From Lachnospiraceae bacterium (GTDB taxonomy: Bacteria; Bacillota; Clostridia; Lachnospirales; Lachnospiraceae): DNA of 14,301 nucleotides. A model generated the notes under the pieces. It was given only the letters and a program-made list of their open reading frames with translations, was not told the DNA's origin and ran no database searches. The stretch's first letter is position 1, and each line of letters starts with the position of its first letter. A program made the translations under genes and the position numbers. The DNA is taken from the NCBI GenBank assembly GCA_017613225.1, contig JAGAEH010000170.1, positions 1 through 14,301 on the forward strand. Reading direction: 5' to 3'. Below, one piece after another: positions 7,463-14,265 of this stretch.

Positions 7463-8832
7463 TCTGTTATCGCTGCGGAAGCGTGCTTGGCGCGGGGAAG
7501 CGGTGTCTTCACTGCGGCGCCAACATCGCCATCTACAAAAAGATCATACGCACCTCCAACGCGTATTATAATGCCGGACTGGAAAAGGCGAAGGTCCGGG
7601 ATCTTTCCGGCGCGGTAAAAGATCTGACCAGGGCCCTGGAATACGACAAGAAGAACATTCCGGCCCGGAACCTGCTGGGCCTGGTCTTCTATGAGATCGG
7701 TGAGACCGTGGAGGCGCTTTGTCACTGGGTCGTCAGCAAGAACCTGCAGCCCAAGAACAATCCCGCGGACGAATACCTGAACGCGGTCCGCAGCGACCGC
7801 CGCCAGCTGGAGGCCATGAACCAGGCCATCAAGGGCTACAACCAGGCACTGGAGCAGGCCGCCCACGACGGCGAGGACCTGGCGGTGATCCAGCTGCGCA
7901 GCGTGATCTCGGCCCATCCCCACTTTGTCAAGGCCTATGAACTGCTGGCCCTGCTCTACATCCACGACGAGGAGTACTCCAAGGCGGGCAAGCTTCTGAA
8001 AAAGGCCCTGACCATCGACAAAGGCAACGTGACCTGCCGGCGCTACCTGCAGGAGATCACCGGAAAGGTGAGCAAGCGCAAGAGCAAGGACCGGATCCGG
8101 GAGGAGCGCTTCAGCGAGGAACAGCTGCGGCTGGCCGGGGAGGAAGTGCTGGTGCCCACCTACAAGGAAAAGTCCCGGGTGCTGCAGTTCGCCCTGGGCC
8201 TGGGCCTGGGTCTGGCCATCTGCGTCGGCTCCTACTTTTTCCTGATCCGTCCGGCGGTGGAGCGCTCCATCAGCACGGACATGAACCAGTACGAGATATC
8301 CTACAAGGAGCGCATCGAGAACAAGGACACGGACATCGAACGGCTGCAGACGGAGCTGGAGGCCATCAAGGAAGAACTGGCCGTCAACAAGCGGCAGATG
8401 GAGATCTACATCGGCGAAGACGGCAGCATCACCAACTACAACCGGATCCTGGACGCCATGGTGCTCTACCGGGAGGAGAAATGGGACGATCTGATCGAGC
8501 TCTACAGCAAGATCAATCCCGCCGTGGTGGAGTCTTCCTCGTTTTTGTCCGTCTATGACCAGATCGGGACCTTCTTAAACAGCGACGAGCTGCTGGACAA
8601 GATCATGGACGAAGGCGTGGAGGCCTTCAACAAATATAAATACGAGAAGTGCAGGAAGATCTGCCAGCGCTGCCTGGACAAGAACCCGGACTACGTGAAG
8701 GCCCTCTATTACATGGCCATGTCCTACGAAGCCCAGGGCAACGACAAGAGCGCGGCGGAGTACTTCAAGGAGATCGTCAACCGGTTCCCGGAGAGCGAAT
8801 ACTACAAGGCTGCGTATAAGAGACTGCACTAG
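7459..8832 (+). CDS. membrane-anchored TPR protein with N-terminal zinc ribbon
   Basis: The 457-residue protein opens with a zinc-ribbon-like motif: Cys3-x2-Cys6 and Cys16-x2-Cys19. Tetratricopeptide-like helices follow at about 32-100 and 140-200, including NAYYNAGLEKAKVRDLSGAV and SAHPHFVKAYELLALLYIHD. A basic linker leads to one transmembrane segment (about 241-263, VLQFALGLGLGLAICVGSYF). Next come a likely coiled coil (280-315) and a second TPR block at 385-455 ending with FPESEYYKAAYKRLH. By the positive-inside pattern (KEKSR before the segment) the zinc ribbon and first TPRs would be cytoplasmic and the rest outside. Function is unknown; TPRs suggest a scaffold linking a cytoplasmic partner to an envelope partner. 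The ATG overlaps the stop of the preceding small gene, and an AAGGGG site lies 8 bases upstream. The TAG shares a CTAG palindrome with the convergent regulator gene. Confidence 0.85.
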   Translation: MICYRCGSVLGAGKRCLHCGANIAIYKKIIRTSNAYYNAGLEKAKVRDLSGAVKDLTRALEYDKKNIPARNLLGLVFYEIGETVEALCHWVVSKNLQPKNNPADEYLNAVRSDRRQLEAMNQAIKGYNQALEQAAHDGEDLAVIQLRSVISAHPHFVKAYELLALLYIHDEEYSKAGKLLKKALTIDKGNVTCRRYLQEITGKVSKRKSKDRIREERFSEEQLRLAGEEVLVPTYKEKSRVLQFALGLGLGLAICVGSYFFLIRPAVERSISTDMNQYEISYKERIENKDTDIERLQTELEAIKEELAVNKRQMEIYIGEDGSITNYNRILDAMVLYREEKWDDLIELYSKINPAVVESSSFLSVYDQIGTFLNSDELLDKIMDEGVEAFNKYKYEKCRKICQRCLDKNPDYVKALYYMAMSYEAQGNDKSAAEYFKEIVNRFPESEYYKAAYKRLH

Positions 8833-9155
8833 AGCCCGCGTTTGACGGACTGCTGAACGATGAAGACCAGAAGGTCGAGAGTGTCCTGAGACAGGGAGCG
8901 CAGATGGGAGAGGATGAAGAGCTCCTGCTGCGAGAGCGCGGCGGCCGGCAGATTGACCGGGGAGAGATCCAGCAGAAAATCGCTGCTGGCGGGAAGCGTT
9001 TTGCACAGTTGGATCAGTGTTTCCAGCCCGGGACGGCGCCTGCCGCTTTCGTACTGGCAGTATGCCTCCCGCGTGAGGTTCAGATCCGCGGCGACACAGC
9101 TTTGGGTGACCCGTTTCTGCTGCCGCAGTTCCTTGAGGCGTTCCGGAGTAAACAT
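8829..9155 (-). CDS. small XRE-family helix-turn-helix transcriptional regulator
   Basis: The minus strand encodes 108 residues from an ATG at 9155-9153, preceded by AAAGGA at about 6 bases. Residues 6-60 form a Cro/CI-type helix-turn-helix: RLKELRQQKRVTQ, then VAADLNLTREAYCQYESGRRRPGLETLIQL, the usual XRE pattern with the recognition helix around 28-40. The remaining ~45 residues, with a helix-like LSQDTLDLLVFIV, may mediate dimerisation. The frame stays open upstream to 9341, but that part is low-quality sequence opposite tsaC, so I start at the codon with a ribosome binding site. It is divergent from the tsaC operon, which begins 82 bases away and is a plausible target. It converges on the TPR gene with overlapping stops. 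DNA-binding is confident from the motif; targets and signal are unknown. Confidence 0.87.
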   Translation of the reverse strand: MFTPERLKELRQQKRVTQSCVAADLNLTREAYCQYESGRRRPGLETLIQLCKTLPASSDFLLDLSPVNLPAAALSQQELFILSHLRSLSQDTLDLLVFIVQQSVKRGL

Positions 9156-9201
9156 GACGGTTCCTTTCAGAAAATAGCGAATGGACCGGCTCTCTGCCCG
9201 G

Positions 9202-9230
9202 TTGAAACAGGCGGGGCCGGATGATATACT
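9202..9230 (+). promoter_or_regulatory. strong extended -10 promoter giving a leaderless tsaC transcript
   Basis: TTGAAA (9202-9207) and TATACT (9225-9230) each match consensus at 5 of 6 bases with a 17-base spacer, and TGA immediately before the -10 supplies the extended -10 TGN. The expected start is 9237 (A), one base before the ATG at 9238. The -35 lies between arms CCCG (9197-9200) and CGGG (9212-9215), a possible but weak operator for the divergent XRE regulator. Confidence 0.72.
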
Positions 9231-9237
9231 GACTGCA

Positions 9238-10305
9238 ATGAAGACGAAGATCATCACAATCGACGGGGCCGGCTGCGGGGACGAAGACCTGCTGGAGGCG
9301 GCCCGGATCCTGCGGGAAGGAGGCCTGGTGGCCTTTCCCACGGAGACGGTGTACGGACTTGGCGCGAATGCGCTGATGCCGGAAGCCGCGCAAAAGACCT
9401 ACGCGGCAAAGGGACGGCCCTCGGACAATCCGCTGATCGTGCACATCGCCGAAAAAGAGGCGGTGTACGGCGTGGCGGCGGAGGTGAGCGAGGCCGCAGA
9501 ACGGCTGATGGACGCCTTTTGGCCGGGTCCCATGACGCTGGTGCTGAAAAAGGCGGACATCATACCGAAAGAGACCACGGGCGGACTGGACACCGTGGCG
9601 GTGAGGATGCCTTCGCATCCCGTGGCGAACCGTCTGATCCGGCTGGCAGGCGTGCCGGTCAGCGCGCCCAGCGCCAATCTGTCGGGGCATCCCAGCCCCA
9701 CGGAGGCGAGGTTCGTGATCGAAGACCTGGACGGCCGGGTCGACGTGATCATAGACGGCGGGCCGGTGGACATCGGCCTGGAGTCCACGATCATCGACCT
9801 GACGGGGGAGACGCCCACGATCCTTCGGCCGGGCTACATCACAAGAGCGGACCTGGAGCAGGTGACCGCAGGGGTGCGGACGGACCCGGCCATTGCGGGG
9901 CCGCCGGCGGAAGACCTGGTCCCGAAAGCGCCGGGCATGAAATACCGGCACTATGCCCCGAAGGCACAGATGACAGTCTATGGCGGAGATCCGGAAGCGG
10001 TGCGGAGGAGGATCGCCAAAGAACTGGCGGCCGCGAAGCTGAAAGGTTTAAAGACCGGTGTGCTCTGCGCTGCAGAAGACCGGCCCTATTATAGCACAGA
10101 TGTTTTAAAATGTGCAGGCAGAATGGGTTCCGACGAGGAGATCGCGAGAAATCTTTTCCGCTGCCTGCGTGAATTTGACGAAGAGAACGTGGACGTCATC
10201 TTTTCTGAGAGCTTCCGCGGCGGCAGGCTGGAGGACGCGATCATGAACCGGCTGATGAAGGCCGCGGGCTATCGCCTGGTGATGGTGGATGAAGAAGGAA
10301 TATAA
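9238..10305 (+). CDS. tsaC: L-threonylcarbamoyladenylate synthase (Sua5 type, TsaC/YwlC)
   Basis: This 355-residue enzyme makes threonylcarbamoyl-AMP from threonine, bicarbonate and ATP, the first step of the essential t6A37 modification of ANN-decoding tRNAs. The YrdC domain (about 12-205) shows PTETVYGLG (34-42), KGRPSDNPL (58-66), SAPSANLSG (142-150) and GLESTIIDL (180-188). APGMKYRHYAPKA (231-243) marks the linker to the C-terminal Sua5 domain, so this is the long form. Another in-frame ATG at 9181 would add 19 residues but has no ribosome binding site and would place the promoter inside the gene; the family starts close to the ATG at 9238. No Shine-Dalgarno precedes 9238, and the promoter at 9202-9230 implies a leaderless mRNA. 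The end overlaps the phosphatase-like gene by 17 bases. Confidence 0.93.
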   Translation: MKTKIITIDGAGCGDEDLLEAARILREGGLVAFPTETVYGLGANALMPEAAQKTYAAKGRPSDNPLIVHIAEKEAVYGVAAEVSEAAERLMDAFWPGPMTLVLKKADIIPKETTGGLDTVAVRMPSHPVANRLIRLAGVPVSAPSANLSGHPSPTEARFVIEDLDGRVDVIIDGGPVDIGLESTIIDLTGETPTILRPGYITRADLEQVTAGVRTDPAIAGPPAEDLVPKAPGMKYRHYAPKAQMTVYGGDPEAVRRRIAKELAAAKLKGLKTGVLCAAEDRPYYSTDVLKCAGRMGSDEEIARNLFRCLREFDEENVDVIFSESFRGGRLEDAIMNRLMKAAGYRLVMVDEEGI

Positions 10306-10750
10306 GAAACTGATCTTTGTGGATACGGACAACACCTGCCGCAGCATCATGGCCGAGGCGGTGATGAAGGCGATCTGCAAAAACAAGCCGATCACGGTCT
10401 GTTCCCGAGGGCTGGTGGTGCTCTTCCCGGAGCCCATCAATCCCAAGGCCACCGCGATCCTGAAAGGGGACGGACTGGTCCCGGCCAAGACCGGCACGGA
10501 GGAACTGCTGCCGGAGGATCTGACGGAAGACACCCTGGTCCTGACCATGACCGCCAGGGAAAAGAAAAAAGCCGCGGAGCGGCTGGGCCCGAAGGCGGAG
10601 GTGCACGTTCTGGCAGAGTTTTCCGGCGCCGAAGGCGAGGTGGAGGAACCCCACGGCGGCACCCTGGCAAACTACGGCGCCTGCTATGAATACATCGACT
10701 TTCTGGTGAAAGTCGCCTATGAAAAAATATACAACAGCGAGGAAGAGTGA
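10289..10750 (+). CDS. low-molecular-weight protein phosphatase-like protein with a degenerate catalytic loop
   Basis: The 153-residue protein aligns by pattern with low-molecular-weight tyrosine/arginine phosphatases: a hydrophobic strand LIFV, a P-loop, CRSIMAEAVMK, SRGLVVLFPEP (39-49) and PHGGTLANYGACYEYI (121-136). The P-loop is abnormal. The family consensus C-x-G-N-x-C-R-S reads D12-T-D-N-T-C-R-S19, so the nucleophilic Cys is Asp12 and the loop Gly is Asp14. The general-acid Asp-Pro is Glu120-Pro121. Arg18, Ser19 and Thr16 (equivalent to the Thr that gives Bacillus YwlE its arginine specificity) remain. It sits between tsaC and rpiB, the same order as ywlC, ywlE and ywlF. Canonical cysteine chemistry is not possible; a binding pseudophosphatase or altered chemistry is inference. 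It overlaps tsaC by 17 bases and shares TGATG with rpiB. Its own Shine-Dalgarno is weak, suggesting coupling. Confidence 0.8.
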   Translation: MKKEYKKLIFVDTDNTCRSIMAEAVMKAICKNKPITVCSRGLVVLFPEPINPKATAILKGDGLVPAKTGTEELLPEDLTEDTLVLTMTAREKKKAAERLGPKAEVHVLAEFSGAEGEVEEPHGGTLANYGACYEYIDFLVKVAYEKIYNSEEE

Positions 10751-11187
10751 TGGGAACGACAGCGATCGGCAGCGACCACGGCGGTTTTGAGATGAAAAAG
10801 CAGCTGATGGAGCATCTGGCAAAAGAGGGATACGAGCTCAAGGATTTCGGCTGCTATACTGCCGAGTCCTGCGATTACCCGGACATCGCCAAAGCGGTGG
10901 CGAAGGCCGTGGCGGCGGGGGAGTGCGAAAACGGCATCCTGATCTGCGGCACCGGCATCGGCATGGCCATGGCGGCGGGGAAAGTCCCCGGCATCCGGGC
11001 GGCCCTGTGCGGCGACGTCTATTCCGCGAAACTGACCAGGTCCCACAACGACGCCAACATCCTGACCATGGGAGCCAGGGTGATCGGCCCCGGCCTGGCG
11101 GAGATGATCGCGGACACCTTCCTTTCCACGCCGTTTTCCAACGAAGAGCGCCATGTCCGGCGTCTGTCCAAGCTGGAGGAGGACTGA
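10750..11187 (+). CDS. rpiB: ribose-5-phosphate isomerase B
   Basis: The 145-residue protein interconverts ribose 5-phosphate and ribulose 5-phosphate in the non-oxidative pentose phosphate pathway; RpiB homologues can also act on allose or galactose phosphates. Diagnostic features are IGSDHGGFEMK (6-16), DFGCY near 32-36, CDYPD (41-45), LICGTGIGMAMAAGKVPGIRAALC (64-87) with the active-site Cys66, and SHNDANIL (98-105) with His99. Length is typical. The ATG at 10750 overlaps the preceding stop as TGATG, and GAGGAA lies about 5 bases upstream. A GTG one codon earlier is possible but less likely. The stop is 3 bases before the deaminase ATG, so both are in one operon. Confidence 0.95.
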   Translation: MGTTAIGSDHGGFEMKKQLMEHLAKEGYELKDFGCYTAESCDYPDIAKAVAKAVAAGECENGILICGTGIGMAMAAGKVPGIRAALCGDVYSAKLTRSHNDANILTMGARVIGPGLAEMIADTFLSTPFSNEERHVRRLSKLEED

Positions 11188-11190
11188 GCC

Positions 11191-11673
11191 ATGTTCAAAA
11201 GAGAGGACTACATTTCCTGGGACGAGTATTTCATGGGGGTCGCCCTGCTCTCCGCGCAGCGGTCCAAGGATCCCAACACGCAGGTGGGCGCCTGCATCGT
11301 CAGCGCCGACAACAAGATCCTGTCCATGGGCTACAACGGCTTTCCCATCGGCTGCTCGGACGATGAATTCCCCTGGAACCGGGACGGCGACGCCTTCAAC
11401 AACAAGTATTTCTACACCACCCACAGCGAGCTCAACGCCATTCTGAACTACCGGGGCGGCAGCCTGGACGGGGCGAAGCTCTATGTCAGCCTTTTCCCCT
11501 GCAACGAATGCGCCAAGGCCATCATCCAGGCGGGCATCCGCAAGGTGATCTACGCGGACGACAAGTACGCCCTGACGCCGGCGGTCATGGCCTCCAAGCG
11601 GATGTTCCGGTCGGCGGGCGTGGAATTTGTCCGCTACGAGCCCTCGGGGAGAAAGATCGAACTGGAACTGTAA
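11191..11673 (+). CDS. deoxycytidylate (dCMP) deaminase-type zinc enzyme
   Basis: The 160-residue protein belongs to the cytidine/deoxycytidylate deaminase superfamily and most resembles dCMP deaminase (ComEB type in Bacillus), which turns dCMP into dUMP to feed dTMP synthesis. The N-terminal region SWDEYFMGVALLSAQRSKDP and QVGACIV (31-37) are typical. Zinc ligands are His78 in THSE, with the catalytic Glu80, and Cys104 and Cys107 in PCNEC. GYNGFP (47-52) is the usual substrate-loop segment. A strong GGAGGAGG site inside the end of rpiB drives the ATG. Pairing with rpiB gives a nucleotide-precursor theme. Substrate is inferred from family resemblance; a ComE or riboflavin-type deaminase is less likely because no fused domain is present. 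Confidence 0.92.
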   Translation: MFKREDYISWDEYFMGVALLSAQRSKDPNTQVGACIVSADNKILSMGYNGFPIGCSDDEFPWNRDGDAFNNKYFYTTHSELNAILNYRGGSLDGAKLYVSLFPCNECAKAIIQAGIRKVIYADDKYALTPAVMASKRMFRSAGVEFVRYEPSGRKIELEL

Positions 11674-11738
11674 ACGAAACCTGAACTTGGAAAGGTTCTG
11701 ACACTGTAAATGAGACCTGTATTCCGAAAGATCCTGAT
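11667..11738 (+). repeat. degenerate 36-bp direct tandem repeat across the deaminase stop and the next start codon
   Basis: Unit 1 (11667-11702) and unit 2 (11703-11738) match at 27 of 36 bases, best in the first 17 (15 of 17). The unit is 12 codons and in the same frame: unit 1 contains CTG-TAA-ACG and unit 2 contains CTG-TAA-ATG. Read in frame, TKPELGKVLTL after the first stop resembles MRPVFRKILIL at the start of the downstream protein. Confidence 0.6.
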
Positions 11739-14259
11739 ATTGGGAGGGATATTCCTGGTGACGCTGGGGATCTTCCTCTTTCTTTCTACCGGCAGAGAGT
11801 CGGACGAGACCTCCTATACGCTGATGGAGGACGAGCGCCTGCCGGTGGTCTCTTTCGGCGCGGAAGGACAGCGGGTGAACAAGCTGTTCGGCTGTGTGGA
11901 GGAGATGAATGAGGGGACCCTGATCAACGTGATCACGCCGCTGAACGGCGACCGGGTGCTGCCTCTTACCATCCAGACCCAGGGAAGCACCCTGACGGCC
12001 ATCTCCTATGAGATCCGCCGCATCAGCGACAGGGGCCTGATCGAACAGGGCTCCTTAAGCGGCTGGGACATGGAAGGCGAGGCCGTATCGGCCCAGATCC
12101 CGGTGAAGGATCTGATCGACAAGGGCACGGAATACGAACTGATCGTCCGGCTGACCACGGAGCATCATTCCAGGGTCAGCTATTACTCCCGCATCCTGTG
12201 GGACGAGGACCTGAAGACCCAGAAGATGCTGGAATACGTGACGGATTTCCACGCATCCACCTTTTCCTCCTCCGAGGCGGAAAAGTATGCCATCAACTGG
12301 GAAGTGGACAACTCCATGGACAACGAGACCCTGTCCCATGTGAACATCCACTCCAATTTCCGCCAGCTCACCTACCGGGACCTGGCCCCGCAGCCCTTGG
12401 GCACGCCGGAACTGTACATTCTGGAGATGGACCGCCAGTTCGGCTCTTTCCTGGTGCGCAGCCTGATGACGGCGGAATCGGAGGACGGCACCAGGCAGAC
12501 TTATTCGGTGGAAGAGTATTTCTGCCTGCAGTGGTCCGACGAACGCAACGCCCAGAACACCACGCCTTTCTATCTGATGTCCTATGAGCGTCACATGTCC
12601 CAGCTGTTCTCGGCCGGAAGGGAGAGCGTCAGCGGACGCGGCCTGCACTTCGGCATCGTGGGCGAGGGGGACGTGGAGGTCACGGCGTCTCCGGACAAGA
12701 AGACCTACGCCTTTACCGTGGGCGGGGAGCTCTGGACCTTCTCTAAGGCTGACGGAGCATACACGAAGCTGTTCACCTTCCACGGGAACGAGAGGGAAGA
12801 GGAACTGCGCGTCAACAACGAATACATGATCAAAGTCATGGAGACGGCCGACAGCGGGGACGTGACGTTCCTGGTCTGCGGCTACATGAACCGGGGCCCT
12901 CACGAGGGGATGACCGGCGTTTCCGTGTTCAAATATCACAAAGAGACCAACGACCTGACGGAGCTGAAGTTCATCCGCTCCCGGAACGGCAGCGACATCA
13001 TCATGGAGGAGATCGAGACGCTGGCGGTGAAGCATGCCACCCGCATGTACTTCCTGCTGGACGATACGGTGTTCGTTTTAAGCGACAACGGCGGCGAACT
13101 GCAGCGGATGGTGGAAAACGCCAGAAAGCACAGCCTCTGCGTGAACGACAGGCAGACGGCCATCGCCTGGACGCCGGACGGCGACGCCCGCCAGGCCTCC
13201 GGCGTGCAGCTTCTCTATCTGGAGACCGGCAAGACCCAGACCGTTTCCGCGGAGGAGGGCGAGTACCTGCAGGCCCACGGCTTCATCGACAACGACTTTG
13301 TGGTGAGCTTCGGCAAGGAAGAGGACATCCGTCCTGCCGGCCTGCAGCGCAGTTATCCCTGCTACGCCCTGACCATCAACGCAGAGGACGGCAGCGAGGC
13401 GGTGCGCTATCAGTACAAGGGAGTCTACGTCACCGGGGTGACCGTAGGCGCCGGGCAGGTGATCCTGGAGAGGGCAAAGTTTGTCGAAGGGGAACTGGAG
13501 CAGATCGAAAACGACGTGCTGCTGCAGAACGCCAGCCAGCGGGAAGAGACCGGGCCGGCGCTGAAATTTGAAAAACTGGAGAAGCGGGAAAAGGTGGGGA
13601 TCTTCCCCATCGACGGGCTGGACAACGACATCAAGGCGAGCCGTCACGTCCCTCAGGGCATCGTCTATTCCTCCGGCGCGGACCAGGCTTCCGTGGATGA
13701 CAGCACGACTCAGCGTTACTACGCCTACGGCTACGGAAAGCTGCAGGGCGTCTATGAGGAGGCGGGACCGGCCATCGCGGCCATCCATTCTCAGATGGGC
13801 TGTGTGGCGGACAGGACCGGAGCGCGGGTATGGCACCGCAGCGCCAAGGATCCGGCCCGCGTCACGCTTTCCGTTTCGCTGAACGCAGAAGTGCCCCAGG
13901 ACGCGGATCAGGAGATCCGGCTTTTGGGCGCCATCTTCCGCTATGAGAACGCGGAACTGGACGTGACTTACCTGGCCGAAAAAGGGCTTTCCGCCCGGGA
14001 GATCCTGGAGCAGGGCCTGGGCGTCCAGACGCTGGACCTGGAGGGCTGCCTGATCAAGCAGCTGTATCTCTTCATTGCGAAGGGCTCCCCGGTCCTGGCG
14101 GTGGACCGCAACGGGGAAGCCCAGCTGATCATCGGCTATGACGCTTCCAACATCCTGCTTCTGGATCCGGCCAGCGGCTCTCCGGTGCGCCTGGGCGCGG
14201 AGCTGGCGGAGAAGCAGTTCTCCGAGAGCGGCAGCGTATTTCTGACGTATTTAAAATGA
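11710..14259 (+). CDS. 849-residue membrane-anchored extracytoplasmic protein, unknown function, C-terminal C39-like domain
   Basis: A short basic N-terminus and one hydrophobic segment (about 8-26, ILILGGIFLVTLGIFLFLS) predict a signal anchor with the rest outside the membrane. Residues about 55-170 look beta-rich and may be an Ig-like region. Residues about 320-560 contain beta-propeller-like strands such as SPDKKTYAFTVGGELWTF and LYLETGKTQTVSAEEG. The last ~180 residues (from YYAYGYGKLQG, 670) resemble a papain-like C39-type fold: DLEGCLIKQLYLFIAKGSP, AVDRNGEAQLIIGYD (797-811), ILLLDPASG. In active C39 peptidases a His precedes GYD; here it is replaced (AQLIIGYD), and no obvious CGP-type nucleophile is seen, so it is probably non-catalytic. 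Function unknown; a surface binding or sensing role is a guess. The only ribosome binding candidate, GGAAAGG (11689-11695), is 14 bases from the ATG, so initiation looks weak. Confidence 0.8.
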   Translation: MRPVFRKILILGGIFLVTLGIFLFLSTGRESDETSYTLMEDERLPVVSFGAEGQRVNKLFGCVEEMNEGTLINVITPLNGDRVLPLTIQTQGSTLTAISYEIRRISDRGLIEQGSLSGWDMEGEAVSAQIPVKDLIDKGTEYELIVRLTTEHHSRVSYYSRILWDEDLKTQKMLEYVTDFHASTFSSSEAEKYAINWEVDNSMDNETLSHVNIHSNFRQLTYRDLAPQPLGTPELYILEMDRQFGSFLVRSLMTAESEDGTRQTYSVEEYFCLQWSDERNAQNTTPFYLMSYERHMSQLFSAGRESVSGRGLHFGIVGEGDVEVTASPDKKTYAFTVGGELWTFSKADGAYTKLFTFHGNEREEELRVNNEYMIKVMETADSGDVTFLVCGYMNRGPHEGMTGVSVFKYHKETNDLTELKFIRSRNGSDIIMEEIETLAVKHATRMYFLLDDTVFVLSDNGGELQRMVENARKHSLCVNDRQTAIAWTPDGDARQASGVQLLYLETGKTQTVSAEEGEYLQAHGFIDNDFVVSFGKEEDIRPAGLQRSYPCYALTINAEDGSEAVRYQYKGVYVTGVTVGAGQVILERAKFVEGELEQIENDVLLQNASQREETGPALKFEKLEKREKVGIFPIDGLDNDIKASRHVPQGIVYSSGADQASVDDSTTQRYYAYGYGKLQGVYEEAGPAIAAIHSQMGCVADRTGARVWHRSAKDPARVTLSVSLNAEVPQDADQEIRLLGAIFRYENAELDVTYLAEKGLSAREILEQGLGVQTLDLEGCLIKQLYLFIAKGSPVLAVDRNGEAQLIIGYDASNILLLDPASGSPVRLGAELAEKQFSESGSVFLTYLK

Positions 14260-14265
14260 TGATAC

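Noticed and set aside
9181..9237. Upstream ATG start for tsaC adding 19 residues
   Set aside because: There is no Shine-Dalgarno before it, the added residues do not resemble the family, and the near-consensus promoter lies inside this stretch.
9315..9335. AAGGAGG followed by an in-frame GTG inside tsaC as an alternative start
   Set aside because: Starting there would delete the first strand and helix of the YrdC domain just before PTETVYGLG, so it is more likely ordinary coding sequence for Glu-Gly-Gly.
9156..9341. N-terminal extension of the XRE regulator
   Set aside because: The extra residues are low-complexity and opposite tsaC. The ATG at 9155-9153 has an AAAGGA site and begins a standard XRE domain.
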